DNA of 64,000 nt from Tamarix chinensis (lineage: Eukaryota; Streptophyta; Magnoliopsida; Caryophyllales; Tamaricaceae). The position numbers and the translations under genes are program-made. Under the pieces are notes generated by a model, which saw nothing but the letters and a program-made list of their open reading frames with translations, made no database searches and was not told the origin of the DNA. Below, in pieces: positions 11,703 through 23,589 of the stretch. The first letter of the stretch is position 1. Every line of letters starts with the position of its first letter. Where the stretch lies: assembly GCA_030549775.1 (NCBI GenBank), contig CM060171.1, forward strand, positions 5,557,501-5,621,500, read 5' to 3'.

Positions 11703-14700
11703 TTATATGCTCTCTAGGGCTGCAGTCCCTCACCATGCCATCATTAAGAAGTTTGCTGGTGAAGAGATATCCTCTATTCAAGATCTGATCTCTGTCTTGT
11801 CTAGGCTGACACGAGGTGCTCGTATACCTCTGGAATACATAACATGGGTGGACCGTCATCGTAGAAAGGTGAAAATGATTATTTATTTGATGCTAGTCTG
11901 CCTCTTGGCAGCACTTTTTTCTTAGTCCATTATAAACATTATGATCTATATCAAGTTCATGCTAAATAATTTCATTTGCCTTTCGCTGGCATTGTGATAT
12001 ATTAAGCCTGTGAAGGAGCTTTTTGGACGAGGAAGTTTTTCTATTAGTGTGTGCTTAGCAGTTTTTTATTTTTATTTAGGAAAGCTGGTGATTTTATTAC
12101 CAACATAGGAATCCTTCAGGGTTTGCCACTGAGGAGGTAGCATTCTAGCTGTAGGTGCATTAAGAGTATAATGCACTGATGCACACTTTTTTTTCATGTT
12201 TGTTTTAGTATGTAATAAAACGGCTGCTTTGTTTTGGTGACTGTTGTTGCTTCAGTAATTGATGAAATCCATTCTTGCTCGTGCTCTTCTGTAGTCTGTC
12301 TTGGTTACTATTGATCGCCATGAATGGTACGCTGCTCCTTGTATATGCACTCGTGATGACAATACAGGTGTGTGGCTGACAAAACCTGCCTTACCACCTG
12401 ACTCTCCATTGCTTTCATCCTGCTGTCATTTTGGAAATCAAATAGTTCCACCAGATGCTGGAGAGGCTTGTGTAATGGAATACACACATCAAGATTGCAG
12501 CCAAAAGTTAGCTGACAGTATGGCTGGCATGGAACTTAATAGTGATAATGGCTGTGGGGATGGACATTCACCAGATGACGTTGACATGGTTATCAAGAAG
12601 CAGAAAGTGCATGAGTATTCATATTCTGATGGCATCATCAGTGGCAATGGTTCACTACAAGAACCTGTGGATGAAAACTTGGAGGATTCTATAGTGGAGG
12701 GTGCCATTGTAACGGAATATCAGAGTGCAGCAGCACTCACAACCAATGCCTCAATTGCTGAGCGTGTGATAGAACCCACTCTGGTTATGTTTGAGGTACC
12801 CTATCTTGTTGCTTCTCTCATATGTTTGGTTTGTCTTTGGAATTAGCTTGCTTTCAATTTTTAATTTGATCTGATTCCGAAAGTTACTTAAGATGGTGTT
12901 TCGTTGAGTTACTCACCCATGGAATAAATTATTGATTGATGAACCAATATATTTTGGATTTTTATCCGGTTGATATGTAAAATATCAGATGTGCAATGAC
13001 TAACTAAAATCACGCGTGTCAGCCAATATGATACGTTTCGGCTGATATTTATCGATAATTGTCAAAATTTAATAATATATACTCATATCTATTGTGAAAA
13101 AACATAAACATCACACCGCGACATGCATAATATATAATGTGTCCTCCGCGACACTATTCTTTTGTAATATCGGCCGTGATTTTGTTGCCACTCACCAAAG
13201 AGAAACAAATAAAGTTTGAAGTTTAATGGGATTCAGGCTTTGGGTTCATTTTTGTGTTTAGGGGAGAAAACTCGATTTTTGGTTCTCAATTTCGTATTGT
13301 TTATAGTCAACATAGTGATTGTCACAGAGAAGTTCAATAAAAAAGAATTAGGAAGGCATACAAATTTTTTTTTGCTATTTTCTTGGTAAAAGTTCATTTG
13401 TTCAATTACTGTGCCTAAGGTGCTCTATTTGATGGTAATATTGGTTTTGCTACTTTCTTCTTCTTTTTCTTTCTAAAGGTTCATGTACCACCCTCGTGTA
13501 TGCTTGATGGTGTCCATTCACAACATTGCCGTGGAACTGGCTTGATTATTCACCATTCACATAACATGGGACTGGTTGTGGTTGACAAGAACACAGTTGC
13601 AGTATCTGCTTCAGATGTGATGCTCTCTTTTGCTGCATTTCCCATTGAAATTCCGGGTGATGTAAGTTTCTTATTGTTAGTGATGATTGAGGCCCATGCT
13701 AAATAGTGCTTTATCTGGAAATGCTTCATTTTTTTTTCAGGTAGTGTTTCTCCATCCTTTTCATAATTTTGCACTTGTTGCATATGATCCTTCTGCTCTG
13801 GGAGCTGTTGGTTTCTCTGCAGTTCGTGCTGCTGTGCTTCTTCCTGGTATTTTTGGATTTCTTTGTACTCTGCTACCTGTAAAATTGTTATGCTGGCTCA
13901 TTTTGTGTGGGGGTATTAGGAGGAAAAAGAAACCCCCTTATTTTTATGTGTCTTACAAAGTCTATTTGAATCAAAAAAATACTTTTTCAGAGAAATACCC
14001 ATTTTAAGTCCTTGTTCAGACTCAAATGGATCCTTTTTAAAAAAAAAATGATTATGTTATTTCCAAATACACTATTTAAGGGATATAAGATTCAAGGGAA
14101 TATTTTTCAGTTCTATTACCCCCATACCAAGCAAGCACTAAGTCAGGGTTTTGTTGTTGCCAGTATATTATCATATTTCACTCTCATTGTGCCTTCTTTT
14201 TTATGAAAAAACCTTGCATGCATTATGTTGTAGATGAGAGAGATTGTACTGGTATTTCACCCTTGTATGTCTTAAATGGGTATGCCAGTGCAACTTCTGT
14301 TGAGGTTATTCTGGCTGTAAATGTATTTACCCTTATCTTGTACAATACTAACTACAAGGGGCATACATTGTGAGACGGAGTCTACTACGTATTGTTACCA
14401 GTTGATGAAACTACATTGCTTAATAAATGTGTGTGTGAATGGCGAAACCTTCTTAAGAAAAGGCAAGCAGATGTTGCTGGGCCGCAGAATAAGAGAGAAA
14501 GTGGTCCTATTCGGAGTATTTCTTTATGACAATCTTGTATTTCCCTGCAGAGACTGCTTTGTGTCGTGGAGATACAGTGTATCTTGTTGGATTGAGTAAG
14601 AGCTTGCATGCAACTTCAAGGAAATCCATTGTCACTGATCCTTGTGCTGCACTGGAAATTGGATCAGCTGATTGCCCTCGGTACAGAGCCATTAATATGG

Positions 14701-16452
14701 AAGTTATTAAACTTGATACTGGTAATTTGCATTTCTTCTTGACATGTTGATGCTAACCTGCATTGTTCTAATTTCCTATCCTTGCCTTCATTTCTTCCAT
14801 TTGCAAACCCATTGGATTCTAAGCCTTTTCTTATTAACATTTTTACTTTCTAGATTTTGGCAGCAAATTTTCAGGGGTCCTGGCTGATGAGCAAGGTAGG
14901 GTTCAAGCTATATGGGCCTGCTTCTCAGATCAGGTCTGTTTCTTTACTTACTTTTTTGATATCTTTAATATTATCAGATACTGACAAGCATATTGCCATT
15001 TCCAGCTAAAGCATGGCTCAAGTACATTACGAGACTGCCGAATTGTAGGAGGCATCCCAGTTTATACAATCAGCCAAGTTCTTGACAAAATTTTGTCTGG
15101 GGTGAAAGGTCCACCTAGCCTAATAAATGACATCAAAAGGTTCATGCCGCTTGTCAGAATATTGGAGGTTGAATTTTATCCTACTCTTGTTTCAAAGGCA
15201 CGAAGTTTCGGACTAACAGATGATTGGGTTCAGGTATTATGGACTATGAAGATCTAGGGCTTGCTTTTGCATTTCTGTTCCCATATGAAGTACCATAACC
15301 GTGGGCAACTCTTGCTTTTAGGCTCTAGTCAAGAAAGATCCAGTAAGGCGTCAGGTCTTACATGTCAAATGTTGTTTGGCTGGATCGAAAGCTCAGCATG
15401 TTTTGGAGCAAGGTGACATGATTTTAGCAGTCAACAAAGAGCCTGTTACATGCTTTGGTGATATTGAAGAAGCTTGTCAACAGTTAGACAGTGATGATAC
15501 AAGTGATGGTAGGCTTTACATGACTATATTCCGGCAGGTGAGGGGAATAGTTCGAATTGAACTGTGATTGCTGAGCCAACTGGGCGGTTTGGTTTATATA
15601 GCATCATTAAAAATTTGGAGGTAAGCGACTATATGTTCAACATAAACTTGTTGGTCTTGCAGGGTTGTGAAATGGAAGTACTTGTGGGAACAGATATTAG
15701 AGATGGCAAGGGTGCAACACGTGTCATCAACTGGAGTGGATGCATAGTTCAAGATCCTCATTCAGCAGTGCGTGCTCTTGGATTTCTTCCTGAAGAAGGT
15801 CATGGTGTTTATGTCGTAAGGTGAGTACTTATCCATACCAGCAGTCTTCTGGTCGAAAAGCTCATGATATATTTATCTCTGATCTTGGTGTTGGGCTTGC
15901 TGATCTGGCAATTTCAGCTCCATACCTTTTCTATGATATGTTGACGTTACTGTTTGGTCACTCTGTTTGTGATCGAGCAAATTCCACATTTTTTCCCTCC
16001 TTTTTTCTCCAGTAAAATGGAAATCTTTGTAAAGGGTAATTGAAACAGCTAATAATTTTCCTATCAAAATTGCCAGGTGGTGCCGTGGAAGCCCTGCACA
16101 TAGATACGGCTTGTATGCTCATCAGTGGATTGTCGGGGTCAATGGAAAACCTACGCCTGATTTAGATGCTTTTGTTAATGTGACCAAGGTATATATTGTG
16201 TTATATACGTTAATCAGTTGTTGACATGTCAAAGGTCCTTGCTTAAGTATGATTCTTTCCATGAATTGGCAGGAATTACCAGATGGCGAATTTTCTCGTG
16301 TCACGACTGTCAATTTGGATGGGAAACCTCGCGTATTGTCACTGAAGCAGGATCTGCATTATTGGCCTACATGGGAGTTGAGATTTGATGAAGAGACTGC
16401 TCTATGGCGTAGGACGACGATCAGGGCTAGGACACTGCAGTTGCATGATTAG
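11703..16452 (+). CDS. DEGP7: DEG7/DEGP7-like (Do-like 7) serine protease, C-terminal ~699 residues in 11 exons
   Basis: Eleven exons join in frame: 11703-11868, 12295-12795, 13479-13661, 13741-13846, 14551-14721, 14854-14933, 15006-15233, 15322-15537, 15663-15820, 16077-16188 and 16273-16452 (stop TAG). All introns are GT..AG, phases match, and no exon has a stop. The protein matches the second half of plant DEG7: a PDZ-like region (HAIIKKFAGEEISSIQDLI), a linker, a second trypsin-like domain (RGTGLIIHHSHNMGLVVVD) that has lost its catalytic residues, more PDZ-like repeats (LEQGDMILAVNKEPV) and the family ending LKQDLHYWPTWELRFD. DEG7 is reported as a chloroplast stromal protease linked to photosystem II repair. 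The Arabidopsis protein is about 1,100 residues as I recall it, so roughly 400 N-terminal residues with the active triad are absent. Either they lie beyond position 1 across a transposon-filled intron, or the gene is 5'-truncated. Confidence 0.9.
13888..14138. mobile_element. MITE in intron 4 of the DEG7-like gene
   Basis: The intron 13847-14550 holds imperfect terminal inverted repeats: GGCTCATTTTGTGTGGGGGT (13895 on) against the complement of CCCCCATACCAAGCAAGCAC (14119-14138). The inside, including TACAAAGTCTATTTGAATCA and AGAAATACCCATTTTAAG, is clearly related to the MITE at 62356-62598 in the opposite orientation. The left boundary is uncertain by several bases and no clean target duplication is left. 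Confidence 0.65.
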
Positions 16453-16989
16453 TTGTCCTTTTTATGCCCAGTAATTTTCATATTAGAACGATCAGATACA
16501 GTCTCGTGGCTCTTCGTTTGTGAGTAGTCTCTTGTGCGATTGTGCTCCCTTGGCCATCTCCAATACGCCATTGAAGGAGTGAAACTCTTTCTTCTCTCCC
16601 TCGGGGCTGCAGTGTTTGTACTCTCAAAATGGATTATACCGTGTTGATATACTCGAAGTGGTAAAAAAGATAAGGTAATATAGGTCCGTCCTTCAAGTTG
16701 GATTCTGAGCGAATAAATTTGTGTGTGGAGATTAGATAGGAGCCTTGAACGTTTTCCGCCACAACAGCTTTCAGCCTTACCTGTAGCTCGATTTGAGATA
16801 ATGCAACTAGTTAGTAACTATTTCAACCACACCAATGCTAATGCATCAATTCCTATCTGATAAAAGATGAATGGCTTGATTGACGCTATAAAGGTTCAAT
16901 TAGTGTATATTGATTCCAAGGCCCTAGCTATAGCTATTACGTATAACCCACCACAAGGAAAGTAATGATTTTTAGTCAAGGACGCTTCT
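16453..16989. other. 3' flank of the DEG7-like gene, probable 3' UTR then intergenic
   Basis: The first 200-300 bp after the stop are of mixed composition, like a 3' UTR. No clear AATAAA signal could be assigned with confidence. No further gene is seen up to the LINE-like remnant. Confidence 0.5.
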
Positions 16990-19060
16990 ATCGGACAAAA
17001 TGTCTACAAAGTGGAGAGAGCCAAACCTCATCAGAACTGGTTCGTACCCATCCAAAAATCACCATGAACATGCATTTACTTTGTTCATCGATTGCCATCC
17101 TATGGGAATTATGAACATTCTTAGAAGATTGTTTTCGGCTCATGGAGAAGTGGTTGACGTTTTTGTGCCCAGAAAATTACAAAATATCAGGCCATACCAA
17201 TTTTCTTTTGTCCATTTTGCTAAGTGGTTGATGCTGTGATAGCGCAATATTAACGTTTAGAAAGCAAAATTCGCCAGGGTGCAGCAACAACAAGTGAAGC
17301 TAATTGGGGGTAAGAACAAGGAAACGAGGAGGAAGCAGATTGAAAGACCAACCAGCCGAGAAGGGAGTACTTACAGAGATGTCCTCTGCCCAACGAAGGC
17401 ACCGGAGCTGGGAAAGTCTATCTTGATAGGGAATGATGTGTATAATAACGTAGATAAAATGAAGGTGGTTTGTAGGATGGTGAGTTCCGAAAATTTACCC
17501 TACCTTAATCGAAGTATGGTGGGGACTGCAATGTCTTTTGCCTCTCCAAGAAGCATTGAGGTGTACTTTGCAGCTCAGGGGTATTGGGAATTAAGATTAG
17601 TTTAATGGGAGGCCAGAAACACCATCTTACGTTCTTTGAAGAAGATGATATGGAAGCCATGGTAGCTGGGGTGACTCATGGTTTCTCCGATGGTATTGTC
17701 AAATCAAAAAGTGGAAGCCTGAGTTAAAAGGTGAACGGCGAGAAACATGGATATCGTGTTAGATAGAATTTAATATCATGAATTATATTTAACAATTGAT
17801 GCAAAATCCATGATCAATTGTGTAAAACTTTAGTCCACAATATAAATATTCAATATGTAAAATTCGACTATATAATACTTGTTTAGGATTGTTAGAGACT
17901 AATATCATATTAACGAAATTAATTACATTGAAAACATAATTAATAATAATTGAAATATATTTTTACAATTCTATTCTTTGAATTCTTGACTTGATATTAC
18001 ATGCTTCTTTTGTAGAATCGAGAACATGAAACTTCCTTAATCTTATTGAATTTTGTTTAATTTCAAGAAGAGAATTAAGTCTTGATAATCTCTTCTACCT
18101 GCTATGTATATTGGTATAGAGAGGAAGAGTAGAAAAAGAAAAAATAAGTGTGAAAAAAAAAATCTAAAAGTTCCACATCCATTTTAAATGACGTTATAAT
18201 TATTAAAACTTGATAATGGGTCTAGTTCAACTGTCACACTAATGTACTTTTAAAATAATATCTTTTTTCTTCCCTTCTTTATCTTATTCTTATATATATA
18301 TATACACCCACATACCCATATACATCATATAATTATTTCTACCATCAATAAATAGTAGAAGAGTTAATTAGACTAATATACTAACTTGTGGCACATATTT
18401 AATAATACTTATGGTCAAACTTTATATTTAATTTTAATATAGATTATATTTAAAAATTAATATATAAATACATAAAATGTAAAGACTTTTTTATAAAAAT
18501 AATAACAATAATTTTATAATATATATACATATTAACATATCCGTGATCGGTGTTCCCCTCCTATCATGGACACAGGAGACCTTTAGCAACATTGGTGACT
18601 TATGGGGGAATGTTATCTCGATGGAAAACGACTGCTTCAAGTTTGGTATCTATGATAGCTGAATATTTCAAATAATTACGCAACACACGAAATTCATTAA
18701 TGAAGTGGTTTTGTTCAACGTCGGACGGGAGATGACTGCTATCCATTTCATTGAAGAAAGCAGGCAGGTGGTTCTGCCGCCGGTGATGGAGGTTTTCGAC
18801 GTCAATGATTCATCGGAAGATGAACAGAACACCAATAGGGAAGGAGAAAGGGACTACACTGGTAACCGAATTGACAATAGTCTTGTGGGGGCAGAGGAAG
18901 ATAGAGGCGGTACATCCCCTGTGATTGATGGCGGCATCTCTAGTTCCAAGAGTATGTGTGTCATTTCCCGTGAACGACTCCTTTGTTGTGGAGATTGGAG
19001 CGGAGTATTGCTTGGAATTAGACAAACTACAGTAGATTAATGTTAGAAAACTTAAGTACG
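16990..19060 (+). pseudogene. LINE ORF1-like protein (RRM-type), split by a solo LTR
   Basis: An RRM-like fold appears first (about 17060-17225): FTLFIDCHPMGIMN, then LRRLFSAHGEVVDVFVPRK, then FSFVHFAKW. This is the pattern at the start of many plant L1 ORF1 proteins. After stops comes the middle part (17390-17735: LTFFEEDDMEAMV, then WKPELKGERRETWIS), and then, beyond an insertion at 17757-18537, the expected next motif at 18541 (GVPLLSWTQETFSNIGDLWG). The tail (to about 19040) is acidic and low in similarity. Several stops and frameshifts show it is dead. The family call rests on motif order. Confidence 0.72.
17757..18537. mobile_element. Solo LTR (781 bp) inside the LINE-like pseudogene
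   Basis: The insert starts TGTTAGATAG and ends ATTAACA. It is flanked by TATCG (17752-17756) and TATCC (18538-18542), a 5-bp target duplication with one mismatch. Removing insert and one flank brings the two LINE ORF1 parts into register. There is a TATATATATATATACACCC promoter-like run near 18290. No internal coding region is present. Copia is likely from the TGTTA..TAACA ends, which is inference. Confidence 0.8.
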
Positions 19061-19256
19061 AATGTTTCAGAGGAGTTGAGTATTAAAAATAAACAAGAGG
19101 ACCCACCACGGGAAGCTAATTCCCTTGTTGAGAGTTAAAATAATAATCTTTACCTCTCCTTACACACCTATTTTACTAAATACACACCTATATATCCTTA
19201 ATTTTTTTTTGAAATTTTCAATTTTACCATTCTCATTTCTCCATTACTCCTATCTC
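19061..19256. other. Non-coding flank of the SINE
   Basis: Nothing is recognised apart from the left SINE target duplication at 19243-19256. Sequence of the same AT/CT-rich character continues after 19524, so the SINE has landed in an older, unidentified repeat. Confidence 0.5.
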
Positions 19257-19510
19257 TTGCACCTAAGGCGAAATCCCTCGCCCTCAGGGCGCCCAATCTG
19301 CTTGCCCGACGGCCTTAGTTGGAGGAAGGTAAATTACGGTGACCCAACGGTTAAGAACATAGCGGTCCAGTATTCATGGTGTCCACAAGGAGCCACCCCC
19401 ACATTGGAGGGTTGAAACTCCCACGTTGCGGCTGCCATGAAATTCGAACCTAGGACCTCTTGCACCAACTAACCATGCCTCAACCATTAGGCTACGCCCG
19501 TGTGGGCTCT
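19257..19510 (-). mobile_element. tRNA-derived SINE with perfect 14-bp target duplications
   Basis: Read on the minus strand, the element opens AGAGCCCACACGGGCG and has a pol III A box TAGCCTAATGG (19494-19484) and B box GGTTCGAATTT (19450-19440), with spacing as in a tRNA. The remaining 180 bp is a GC-rich body ending GGTGCAA. The direct repeat ATTACTCCTATCTC lies on both sides (19243-19256 and 19511-19524). Exact flanks suggest a fairly recent insertion. The SINE family is not assigned. Confidence 0.92.
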
Positions 19511-19524
19511 ATTACTCCTATCTC

Positions 19525-20083
19525 ATTTTCTCTCTTCCTCCATATCTCAACTCCTTACACAATTACTCAATTATTCTCAAATCGTCCATCAATTCAAGAA
19601 ATACGACTTTGATCAACATCACAATACATTCTATAACTAAAGATATACAATATTTTGTTATTTCTTTTTTGTTAATTTTTATGATTTTTGAAGTAGCTAC
19701 AAATACAAGGTTTGATTATTGTATTTTTCTCATTTTATTTGTTATTTGACTAAAATTTATGTTTAGATTGGTAAATTTGTTGCGCTTTTGGGTTAAAATT
19801 GAGCTTCTACTGACATAAATGAAGGTCAGGGGCAAAATAGTGGCTTTGAGGGTCATTTACCCAGTAGTCATAACTACCAATGGATAGTCCACCCGTTAGA
19901 CCTCCCCCCAAACGAATAACTCACCCGTCCAAACAACCTCCACGCAAGTAACTGACCCATCACAAATCTCCTTTGGCAGGCAGTTCATCCATCAGCCTCC
20001 ACCTCCACCGGGTAGTTCACCAGTCACATTTTGCCCCAAATAAGTGACACACCCATTGAAAAACTTGAACCCCGGAAACCCTC
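19525..20083. other. Non-coding, with a C-rich repetitive stretch
   Basis: The part 19870-20050 contains repeated phrases such as GTAGTTCACC, AACTCACCCGTCC and AACTGACCCATC about every 25-35 bp, like decayed tandem repeats at the edge of a DNA transposon. No gene is seen. Confidence 0.5.
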
Positions 20084-20372
20084 TAACCCTTAACCATAAC
20101 CTTGAACCCTTAAGTAATACACCCTAACCCCCAAAACATTAACCCTAAATGCTAAACCCTAAGCACTAATCCCTAATCCATAAGCCCTAAGCCCTAAACC
20201 CCCTTAACACTTAACCCTAATCCCCAAAACCTAAGCCCTAAACCCAAAATCCCAAACCCTTAACCTTTAACCCTAAACCCCAAACCCTTAACTATAAACC
20301 CTAAACCCTTAACCCCTAACCCTAAAACCCACACCCTTAACACTAAACCCAAACCCTACCCTAAACCATTAG
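20084..20372. repeat. Degenerate interstitial telomere-like repeats (CCCTAAA type)
   Basis: About 290 bp made of CCCTAAACC, CCCTTAACC, CCCTAACCC and similar variants of the plant telomere heptamer CCCTAAA. The register is lost often, so this is not an active telomere end. It lies just upstream of the plant-mobile-domain pseudogene and could be subterminal sequence of that mobile element. Confidence 0.85.
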
Positions 20373-20533
20373 CCATTAATGAGCTAATGAATAATATTTA
20401 TGAATGATCTTTTTGTTATAATTCGCAGACGGATGGTAGAGGAGGTAGAAGAAAGAATCTGAGGTAGGTTACTCCCACTACCACTAGGGTGGCAAAGAGG
20501 ATAATCACTGCCAGTGCCATAGCATGAGCTGAG

Positions 20534-22483
20534 ATGGAGCGTGACAAAGCTCCCCGTAATACATACACACAACACATGTCATTTGAAGAGGAGTATGATG
20601 ATCCTAGAGGGGGAGCTTTCACTGGAACTAGCACATTTGCCTACACAATAGGATTTGTTTTCTTATCGACATCAAATAACGCTTGGAGATTGACTGGAAC
20701 TACTGGTGGGGGTCCACTCATTCCGGATCATCTCAATAGTTTTAAGGGTCATGTGGTATATACCATATAGAATAATGCTGAGGTAATTTCTTTTATAATA
20801 CATATTGGTTTTTATATTTTTAACCTATAATTTATTATTCTAATATACTTTTTGTTGTAGGAACCACGTCTTGTGATGAGTGTTCAGTCAAGGATGAAAA
20901 ACATGAGGACACTACTAGTTGATGATGCTGAAATGGGTAATGCCTACAACTACATCGAGACCACGAGCCTAAAGCATCTACGTTTAACATACTTCTACCA
21001 CCACAATGCTCCATTCATCTTTGCTTTTGTTGAGAGGTGGAACCCAGCAACCAATAGCTTCCACCTTCCATTTGGTGAGTTGACTATTACTCTACATGAC
21101 GTGATTTATATTATAGATCTTAATTGTCATGGGTATGAGTGTAATAGAAAGAATTTTCCTACTAATGGCGATGTGGTGGCACTTCTGGTCGACATGTGGG
21201 GTGAACCCGAGTTAGTGGTGAAGTTAGCTTTCGTGAAAGGATTATATGATATTTTTTATAAGCTTACGGATGATCGTGTTGAGGATGATGAGTCTTATGC
21301 CTGATTATATATGAGGTACCTGCTATTGTGCGCACTTTTTATAGACAAGTCTAGCAATCGTGCTCCATTATTAGTGCTTAGATTAGTAGTTGATTTGACT
21401 AAGTTAGGTGATCAGGCCCTTGGATCTAGAACATTAGCATATTTATATAGCTATCTTGAGATAACATCTACGGTCAGGTGCAATTAGATTGGTAGTTGCA
21501 TGACACTATTAGAGGTAATTATTTATTGCTAATTATTAGTTAAAAAAGTAGTTTAATTGTATTATATAGATGTTATAATTGTGCATAGGCCTAGATTTAC
21601 GAGTATTTTTCATGCTTTCAGTGGAGTTATTCTCATACATATAATCTATCCTCCAATTCCATGATGATGAGGTGGGATACATCTCATCAGACGCTTCCCC
21701 TTGAGAACATGGATGGCGTAATTCGATACAACGGGTAATTAGATTCTCTAAGGGCCTAATAGGTGGGTGGAATATTTTATATGAACATTTGTTAATTGTA
21801 GTTATTTGTAATAATTGATATTAATATTATTTTACATGCATTTAGAGGTTAACTTTTTATCGTTCAACCAAGATCCAAGTATGAAACATCCTAAGTCGAT
21901 GTACGAAGGATGTCTGTGCTTTATGGATGTTGTGGAGCCTTACATGCCAAATTGAGTTGCCTAAAAGTTTGGTTACCCCCAATTCATCCTGATTTCTCTT
22001 ATTGTTCCAACACATGGATTCTGTTGGAGTGCAATTATTAAGAAGTATAAGGTAGATTAATCCAGTTGTGCATTATTTTGGAACGTTTTCCCACACCACT
22101 GACTGGATCACACTGCCATTTTATCCCAGATATGATCCTCTTGCTGACTGTGGCTCTTCATTGAGGAACTTTATCACTCCATATATAAGCATGATGCCTT
22201 AGCTGAATAACTTCCTTGGTATCATCCTCAGACCCATCTAGTAGTCCATCCTATACCAATAAACGAAGGGATGAGTGATGTCCCATACATCAGGACAGAA
22301 GTGGAGATAAATAATGAATTAATGGGTGGGTTTTGCTACGGGTTCAAAGAAGATAAGATGGGTAGAATTGAAAAGGAAGAAGGTTTTAAGAGGTTGAAGG
22401 AGGTGTACCTCATAATGGGAAGGCTTAGACTCTCCTTTAGTGAGGAAGAGAAGGCCGACCAACCCCCTGTTGATGATAGTTAG
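20534..22483 (+). pseudogene. Plant mobile domain (PMD) protein, MAIN-like, broken
   Basis: The first part (20534-20767) is followed by a plausible GT..AG intron (20783-20860). The core of the plant mobile domain follows: LRLTYFYHHNAPFIFAFVERW at about 20980-21040 and the hallmark FHLPFGELTITLHDVIYI at about 21060-21110. Remnants of the C-terminal half are at 21310-21500 and 22050-22240, and a charged tail ends at 22483. Stops after 21304 and frame changes make it a pseudogene. PMD proteins are known both as host genes (MAIN family, silencing and meristem function) and as passengers of MULE transposons. The MULE remnant directly downstream supports the passenger explanation. Confidence 0.8.
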
Positions 22484-22539
22484 TAGATTTTTTCATGTAA
22501 ACTGATATTACTTTGTATAAATACTGCTATGACTTTGTT

Positions 22540-23040
22540 ATAGGAGAAATTCTCGTTATATTACACACTCATACACCAATTCATAAAGTTCTAAAATAAA
22601 ATACTTAAGATAACGTGATAAACAAATGTACATAACATTCTTCACTAAACTCACTACATTCCACACAAATCATCAACCTAAGTCTCCTCCTTGGTTGGAA
22701 CCCATACCCATTGCATTCCGATACAGTTGAATGTCGTCATGATATAGCTTGTCCTATCTAGATATACTTGAAGTAGCATGTCTATACCAACGATTAGATA
22801 CATGTGGTAATATTGTGTTTTCCATCATGGTTACCTACATCCCATACAAGTTATCATAACATGAGAGTTAAACATATATAGTATAATGATATGTGTATAA
22901 AAAACTAGTGTGAGTAAAATACACACCAATGTGTAATGCAAAAAATTGCCGACACTTAAGATGGTAATAATATGATTAGGTTATGAGTCGTTAGGTAGAG
23001 CTTTGTGTGTTAAACATCTAATTTACCTATGAACACTCCA
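22540..23040. other. Spacer between the two convergent pseudogenes
   Basis: About 500 bp of AT-rich sequence with no reading frame I recognise. It lies between the 3' ends of the PMD remnant (+) and the MULE remnant (-). Confidence 0.5.
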
Positions 23041-23520
23041 TCAAATAAATATGACATTATACATTATCGCAAAGAGGAATCCAAAGTCAAGCTGATGCCA
23101 CAATTTCTCCATCAGAGCTAATCCCCTCCAATGTATCAAGAATTGCATGCTTTTAGCAATTGAATCTGCATAAGCATGCTCATATAATGCTTGATGAGTC
23201 ATCAAGTCCCTATACATTGTGGCTCTAACATTTGACCATTCTAATTCACTACCTAGGAGTTGCATTACAACTGTTCTAAAATCATAGTTTTCATTGCCCA
23301 AAATATCACATCACGATTCCACCCATAAGAGCATAGATGCCTCAATATTATAGGACCATTGAAAATCAGCAATGAATTGACGAGTCCTCCCACTACTATA
23401 CCTTCCACCACCAATTCTTCCTTCATCTAATTGACCAAGGGAAGAGCAATATTTGTTAGGAGATGCATGACCACATCCCCAACTCGATCGATTTTGACCC
23501 ATAGATGATTTTGAATAAGC
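23041..23520 (-). pseudogene. OTU-like cysteine protease domain at the MULE C-terminus, catalytic Cys lost
   Basis: On the minus strand, a region with RGRP-like and GSTWREPTEWKH phrases leads into an OTU-type domain: GNENYDFRTVVMQLLG (23298-23251), WSNVRATMYRDLMTHQALYE, and an end LDFGFLFAIMYNVIFI. The recalled plant OTU pattern is DGNCGFRAVA..LLG and MGHLIASRYNV. The active-site Cys position is Tyr here (codon at 23286-23284), and the His of the GHL motif is replaced by Phe. A stop and frame break lie just upstream. OTU domains fused to MULE transposases are known in plants. This copy cannot be an active deubiquitinase. Confidence 0.7.
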
Positions 23521-23589
23521 ATGTTCTGTGTGCTTCCATTCTGTTGGTTCCCTCCATGTGCTATTACCAGGGCGCCCTTTGCTTTATAG

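Noticed and set aside
19440..19510. tRNA gene suggested by A and B boxes
   Set aside because: The sequence does not fold as a complete tRNA with acceptor stem; flanking 14-bp duplications and the long body show a SINE.
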